Source of the DNA: Paenibacillus sp. yr247
GTDB lineage: Bacteria > Bacillota > Bacilli > Paenibacillales > NBRC-103111
DNA length: 64,000 nucleotides
Assembly: GCF_900103825.1 (NCBI RefSeq)
Contig: NZ_FNIF01000002.1
Coordinates: 515,566-579,565 of the forward strand
Reading direction: 5' to 3'
Positions 60,525-64,000 of this stretch are shown one piece after another; the first letter of the stretch is position 1, and every line of letters starts with the position of its first letter. The notes beneath the pieces are model-generated. The model was not told the DNA's origin, did no database searches, and was given only the letters and a program-made list of their open reading frames with translations. Both the position numbers and the translations under genes were made by a program.

Positions 60525-61391
60525 TCACCTCGCTTGTCGGAGTTTATTTCTGGCTAAGGAGAGCACAAACTTTAAGCTTACACCTGCATAAACCATCGCA
60601 TTCGTCAGCCATGAATACTTCTTACGATAATGTTTATTATGAAACAAAATCATAGCCCGGTGGAACTCATATATGATTTTAAAAGGCTTCCTTCTACTGC
60701 TTGCGCCTTTGTGATGTACAATTTGAGTGCGAGGGTAATAATAATTTTCCCAACCCGCTTCCTTAATTCTATAGCACCAATCGATATCTTCGCCATACAT
60801 AAAAAATTCCTCATCAAGCATACCCACTTGCTCAATAGCCTCGCGGCGGATTAACATGAAAGCCCCAACTAGTGAATCAATCGGGTAGGCCTCATCCGGA
60901 CTTAAATAACCCAATTGATATTGATTGAACCGAGGAATCTTAGGGAATATCTTAGAGAAACCAAACGCATAGTAAAAGGACGCTGAGGGCGTAGGGAAGC
61001 CCCTCTTACAGGCTTTGTCTAGTGAGCCGTCTGGAAGTACGATTTTACAACCGCTGGCTCCCACAGTGGGGTTCTCGTCCATGAAACGCAGCAGGACGTC
61101 TAAAGTGTCAGGTTGAACGATCGTATCGGAGTTCAAAAGTAGGACATAACGTCCTTTGGCAATGCGGATCCCTTGGTTGTTGGCTCTTGAGAAGCCTACG
61201 TTATTCGTGTTTGCGATGCAGATGACTTGCGGGAATTGCTCGTTGACTGTAGGGATTATGCCGTCATTTGAAGCATTGTCGATTAATATGACCTCATAAT
61301 CGTAATATGTAGCTGACGAAAAAACAGATTCTAAACAAGCTAACGTCAGGTCGCGTGTTTTATAATTTAGTACAATAATACTTAGATCCAC
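60525..61391 (-). CDS. Glycosyltransferase family 2
   Basis: 288 residues. A GT-A fold opening MDLSIIVLNYKTRDLTLACL. The divalent-metal Asp region is YVLLLNSDTIVQPDTL near 105, and EDIDWCYRIKEAGWENYYYP near 200 is the acceptor-side segment. A C-terminal basic helical tail (VSLKFVLSLARNKLRQAR) may bind the membrane. It resembles rhamnosyltransferase-like GT2 proteins. The sugar is unknown. It lies 6 bp upstream of the phosphotransferase gene in the transcript. Confidence 0.9.
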   Translation of the reverse strand: MDLSIIVLNYKTRDLTLACLESVFSSATYYDYEVILIDNASNDGIIPTVNEQFPQVICIANTNNVGFSRANNQGIRIAKGRYVLLLNSDTIVQPDTLDVLLRFMDENPTVGASGCKIVLPDGSLDKACKRGFPTPSASFYYAFGFSKIFPKIPRFNQYQLGYLSPDEAYPIDSLVGAFMLIRREAIEQVGMLDEEFFMYGEDIDWCYRIKEAGWENYYYPRTQIVHHKGASSRRKPFKIIYEFHRAMILFHNKHYRKKYSWLTNAMVYAGVSLKFVLSLARNKLRQAR

Positions 61392-61456
61392 TTGAAAACC
61401 TCATTTATCATGATTTCATTACACTTATTATAACATGGGTTTATAAATTTTAGATT

Positions 61457-61481
61457 AAAAAAAGACTAGCATTAGCTAATC
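61457..61481 (-). terminator. Internal terminator in the polysaccharide cluster
   Basis: GACTAGC (61464-61470) pairs with GCTAATC (61475-61481) with one G-U pair. On the minus strand T7 follows. It splits the cluster between two glycosyltransferase genes. Confidence 0.7.
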
Positions 61482-61493
61482 CTACTTGGGATA

Positions 61494-62444
61494 TTATTTT
61501 ATAAACCATCTGTTGATTTCAGAAGGTTTTACTTTTTTCTTACTTCGAATGATGTTTCTCTTTTGGCGAAGATCCGAATAACTATGAAAAAAACTGGACC
61601 AAGCTCCTAGCAGCTTTGGTTCTCGCACAAGAGCGTAACCAAGACTAAGAAACTCATACACAAAAAGAGGAATGATATGCTTCAGCACCATTGAGAATTG
61701 ATCGTTTTTCACCATCATTTTATATCGATTAATGTACGATAATCTCCTTACAAAAAGCGGCTTACTGCTCCTAAGGCCTTCCTTCCAGCCTCGTTCGTGA
61801 TATGCAATAGCAGACGGCTCATAGTAAGCCTTCCAACCTAGTAACTGCGCTCGCCAAGCAACATCTACATCTTCTTTATAGGCAAAAAAATCCTCATCAA
61901 AAAATTCGCCATTTAGGCTAATGTCATTAATCATTTCGCGAGCATACATGGCAGCGGCACCCGACACACCAAAGACCTCTTCAGCATGATTGAACTGATC
62001 GCTCGTCTGATGCGCGCCGCGGTCAAAGGCTCTTCGAGCTTTGTTAATGACAAGCCCCGTACTATCAATGTGAGTAGGGTCTGATTTGAATAGCAATTTA
62101 CCTGTCGCACTGCCCGCTTGAGTATGATTATTTAAGGACTTTACAGTGTTAAGAACATAATCAGGCTCAAGAATCACATCAGGATTCAAGATAAGACAAT
62201 AATCCGTGTCTGTCATCCGTATAGCCTGATTGTGTCCACCAGCGAACCCGTTGTTTACTTTGTTTTGAATAATTGTACATTGCTCTGACCATTTCGCTAA
62301 CTTGGTTAACGTATCGTCCTTAGAAGCATTATCAATAACTATTATCCGTTCAATTGAATGGGATTGTTTAAGAACCGCTTCCAAACAGTCATCGATATGT
62401 CCAGAACTATTATAAGTAACAATGTGAACACTAACGGTTTTCAT
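61494..62444 (-). CDS. Glycosyltransferase family 2, second copy
   Basis: 316 residues. VHIVTYNSSGHIDDCLEAVL opens a GT-A domain; the metal-binding region is YCLILNPDVILEPDYVLNTV, then DEDFFAYKEDVDVAWRAQLL. A basic C-terminus is present. It overlaps rfbD by 14 bp, showing co-translation. Given the dTDP-rhamnose genes next to it, it may transfer rhamnose; that is an inference from context. Confidence 0.88.
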   Translation of the reverse strand: MKTVSVHIVTYNSSGHIDDCLEAVLKQSHSIERIIVIDNASKDDTLTKLAKWSEQCTIIQNKVNNGFAGGHNQAIRMTDTDYCLILNPDVILEPDYVLNTVKSLNNHTQAGSATGKLLFKSDPTHIDSTGLVINKARRAFDRGAHQTSDQFNHAEEVFGVSGAAAMYAREMINDISLNGEFFDEDFFAYKEDVDVAWRAQLLGWKAYYEPSAIAYHERGWKEGLRSSKPLFVRRLSYINRYKMMVKNDQFSMVLKHIIPLFVYEFLSLGYALVREPKLLGAWSSFFHSYSDLRQKRNIIRSKKKVKPSEINRWFIK

Positions 62445-63291
62445 CCTTACTCTCTCCTAGCTCCTTCAAAAATGCTCTAAGCCCCTCACGCCAAGGCCGT
62501 AAATCCTCAAACCCATTAGCACGGATCGCTTCATGTTCCATAGCTGAATTCCTTGGTCTTGGAGCAGGTCGAGGGAATTCTTCCGTCGTGCAAGGATCTA
62601 CCTTAATCTTCACGCCACTCTCTTCAAAGATGGCACAGGCAAAATCATACCACGAACATACTCCCGAATTAGATACATGATAAATACCATAAAGCTCCGT
62701 TTGTATGAGTTTTTCAAGGAATAAGGCAAGATCAACTGTATAAGTTGGTGATCCGAATTGATCACTTACAACCTTTAAGGAATCTCGGGTTTGAGCTAAA
62801 TTCAACATCGTTTTGACGAAGTTGGCGCCATAAATACCGTAGACCCAAGAAGTTCTCACGATAAAATGTTTAGATGAAAGCAATTCCACATGCTGTTCTC
62901 CAGCTCTTTTGGACTTCCCATAAACACTTTGAGGATTGGTATCATCATCTTCTCTGTAAGCATTCGTAGCGGTACCATCAAATACATAATCCGTGCTAAT
63001 ATAGCAAAATTTCGCCCCAATACTCTCTGCAGCGACTGCAAGATTTCTTGTTCCATCAGCATTAATACGATAAGCCATTTCTATTTCCGTCTCAGCAAGA
63101 TCAACAGCTGTGTACGCAGCACTATGAATGATAACATCTGGCTTCAAGGCTACCAGAACCTCTAGACATTGACTTTCATTTGTAATATCCAGTTGCTCTC
63201 TCCCAAGACCGTAAACCTCATGCTTAGCTCCCAGTAGTTTTACAACATCTTGTCCTAGTTGGCCATTAGCCCCAGTAACTACTATTCTCAT
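62431..63291 (-). CDS. rfbD: dTDP-4-dehydrorhamnose reductase
   Basis: 286 residues. NAD(P)-binding VTGANGQLGQDVVKLLGAKH at the N-terminus. The YxxxK motif is QSVYGKSKRAGEQ near 130, and VRTSWVYGIYGANFVKTMLN is the standard following segment. It catalyses the last step of dTDP-L-rhamnose synthesis. Its start codon overlaps the rfbB stop codon (TAATG). Confidence 0.94.
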   Translation of the reverse strand: MRIVVTGANGQLGQDVVKLLGAKHEVYGLGREQLDITNESQCLEVLVALKPDVIIHSAAYTAVDLAETEIEMAYRINADGTRNLAVAAESIGAKFCYISTDYVFDGTATNAYREDDDTNPQSVYGKSKRAGEQHVELLSSKHFIVRTSWVYGIYGANFVKTMLNLAQTRDSLKVVSDQFGSPTYTVDLALFLEKLIQTELYGIYHVSNSGVCSWYDFACAIFEESGVKIKVDPCTTEEFPRPAPRPRNSAMEHEAIRANGFEDLRPWREGLRAFLKELGESKDENR

Positions 63292-64000
63292 TATCTGGCA
63301 CCAAGCCGTGAGCCGTATTGCTCGGCAAAATATCTTTGATACTCACCAGTCTGAATTCGTTTCCACCAGTCTTGATTGTCCAAGTACCAACGAATTGTTT
63401 CATGAATACCCGTCTCAAAATTATGCTTCGGTTGCCATCCAAGGTCCTTCGTAATCTTAGTTGCATCAATACCATAGCGACGGTCATGCCCTGGACGATC
63501 TTTTACAAATTGAATCAATGATTCCGGTTTACCCAATTCACGAAGAATCGTTTGTATGATTTGAATATTCGTTCTCTCGTTATTACCGCCGATATTGTAA
63601 ACTTCACCGTTAATCCCTTTATGTAAAACGAGATCAATTGCGCTGCAGTGATCCTCGACATACAGCCAATCTCTAATATTAAGACCGTCACCATAAACAG
63701 GAAGAGATTTATCGTTCAAAGCGTTCGCAATCATTAATGGGATTAACTTTTCAGGGAACTGATAAGGACCATAGTTATTTGAACAACGAGTGATATTAAT
63801 AGGAAGTCCAAAAGTCTCGTGATAAGCCCGTACCAGAAGATCTGACCCGGCTTTACTAGCGGAATAAGGGCTGTTCGGGGCTAATGGCGTTTCTTCTGTA
63901 AAAAGCCCAGTCTCACTAAGAGTTCCGTAAACTTCATCCGTAGAGACATGAACAAATTTCTTAACAGCATATCTCCTAGCAGCTTCAAGTAAAACCTGCG
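63291..64000 (-). CDS. rfbB: dTDP-glucose 4,6-dehydratase, 3' part (5' end outside the window)
   Basis: The open frame runs off the right edge. Visible sequence reads [20 protein letters not shown], then the active-site segment [20 protein letters not shown] (YxxxK), then [20 protein letters not shown] and [20 protein letters not shown]. It converts dTDP-glucose to dTDP-4-keto-6-deoxyglucose, feeding the rhamnose pathway. The N-terminal Rossmann motif lies beyond base 64000. Confidence 0.95.
   Translation of the reverse strand, partial: QVLLEAARRYAVKKFVHVSTDEVYGTLSETGLFTEETPLAPNSPYSASKAGSDLLVRAYHETFGLPINITRCSNNYGPYQFPEKLIPLMIANALNDKSLPVYGDGLNIRDWLYVEDHCSAIDLVLHKGINGEVYNIGGNNERTNIQIIQTILRELGKPESLIQFVKDRPGHDRRYGIDATKITKDLGWQPKHNFETGIHETIRWYLDNQDWWKRIQTGEYQRYFAEQYGSRLGAR

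Overview
The window looks like the chromosome of a spore-forming, Gram-positive bacterium of the Paenibacillaceae, most likely Paenibacillus or a close relative. The reasons are strong GGAGG-type ribosome binding sites, sporulation genes (cmpA, a ytaF-like gene, YjcZ- and GerPF-like genes), a lipoprotein/alr/ndoAI/ndoA/tex/cmpA/sprT neighbourhood like that of Bacillales, and a YesMN/Lpl-type sugar transporter operon. This assignment is an inference from gene content.

Layout. 1-1560: the end of a glycine-rich repeat protein and a decayed phosphoribosyltransferase-type gene. 1674-15913: a carbohydrate locus. A long minus-strand operon (two permeases, a binding lipoprotein, two Gfo/Idh/MocA dehydrogenase genes of which one is broken, a TIM-barrel isomerase, an (alpha/alpha)6-type protein and a two-part GH105 hydrolase) diverges from a plus-strand YesM/YesN-type two-component pair. 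The genes fit uptake and breakdown of unsaturated oligogalacturonides or rhamnogalacturonides. 16130-30241: mixed housekeeping and signalling genes: a GGDEF-like/histidine-kinase fusion, YceI, a FtsW/RodA-family protein with a likely CTG start, PAP2, a CorA transporter, a PLD-like lipoprotein, secreted proteins and ribosomal protein L25, plus a candidate small RNA.

30345-43681: an integrated element of about 13.3 kb, bounded by a perfect 59-bp direct repeat of the 3' part of tRNA-Leu(GAG). Its right end is a compact control and replication module: gpII-like replication protein, a frameshifted HNH gene, excisionase-like protein, repressor and tyrosine integrase. Two 13-bp palindromes sit in the two promoters of the repressor-integrase intergenic region. 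The middle carries AT-rich genes of unknown role (membrane protein, amber-interrupted DUF5677 gene, HNH-like protein, SUKH-type protein). The left part is a mosaic of relics (primase and second integrase fragments) with an SPFH/NfeD pair and small sporulation-type genes.

43627-45063: a tRNA cluster (Leu, Glu, Ser, Asn) with a CorA pseudogene between Glu and Ser. 45084-57291: the sprT/cmpA/tex/ndoA/ndoAI/alr/lipoprotein core cluster with an EmrA/EmrB-like efflux pair inserted, then an acyltransferase. 58164-64000: a minus-strand surface-polysaccharide cluster (epimerase, polyprenyl glycosylphosphotransferase, two glycosyltransferases, rfbD and the 3' part of rfbB).

Several genes are broken by one clean event (two in-frame TAG codons, two homopolymer frameshifts). 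Sequencing error, real decay and, for the 8-T tract, transcriptional slippage cannot be separated from this window alone. All function calls come from reading motifs and context; no database search was run.
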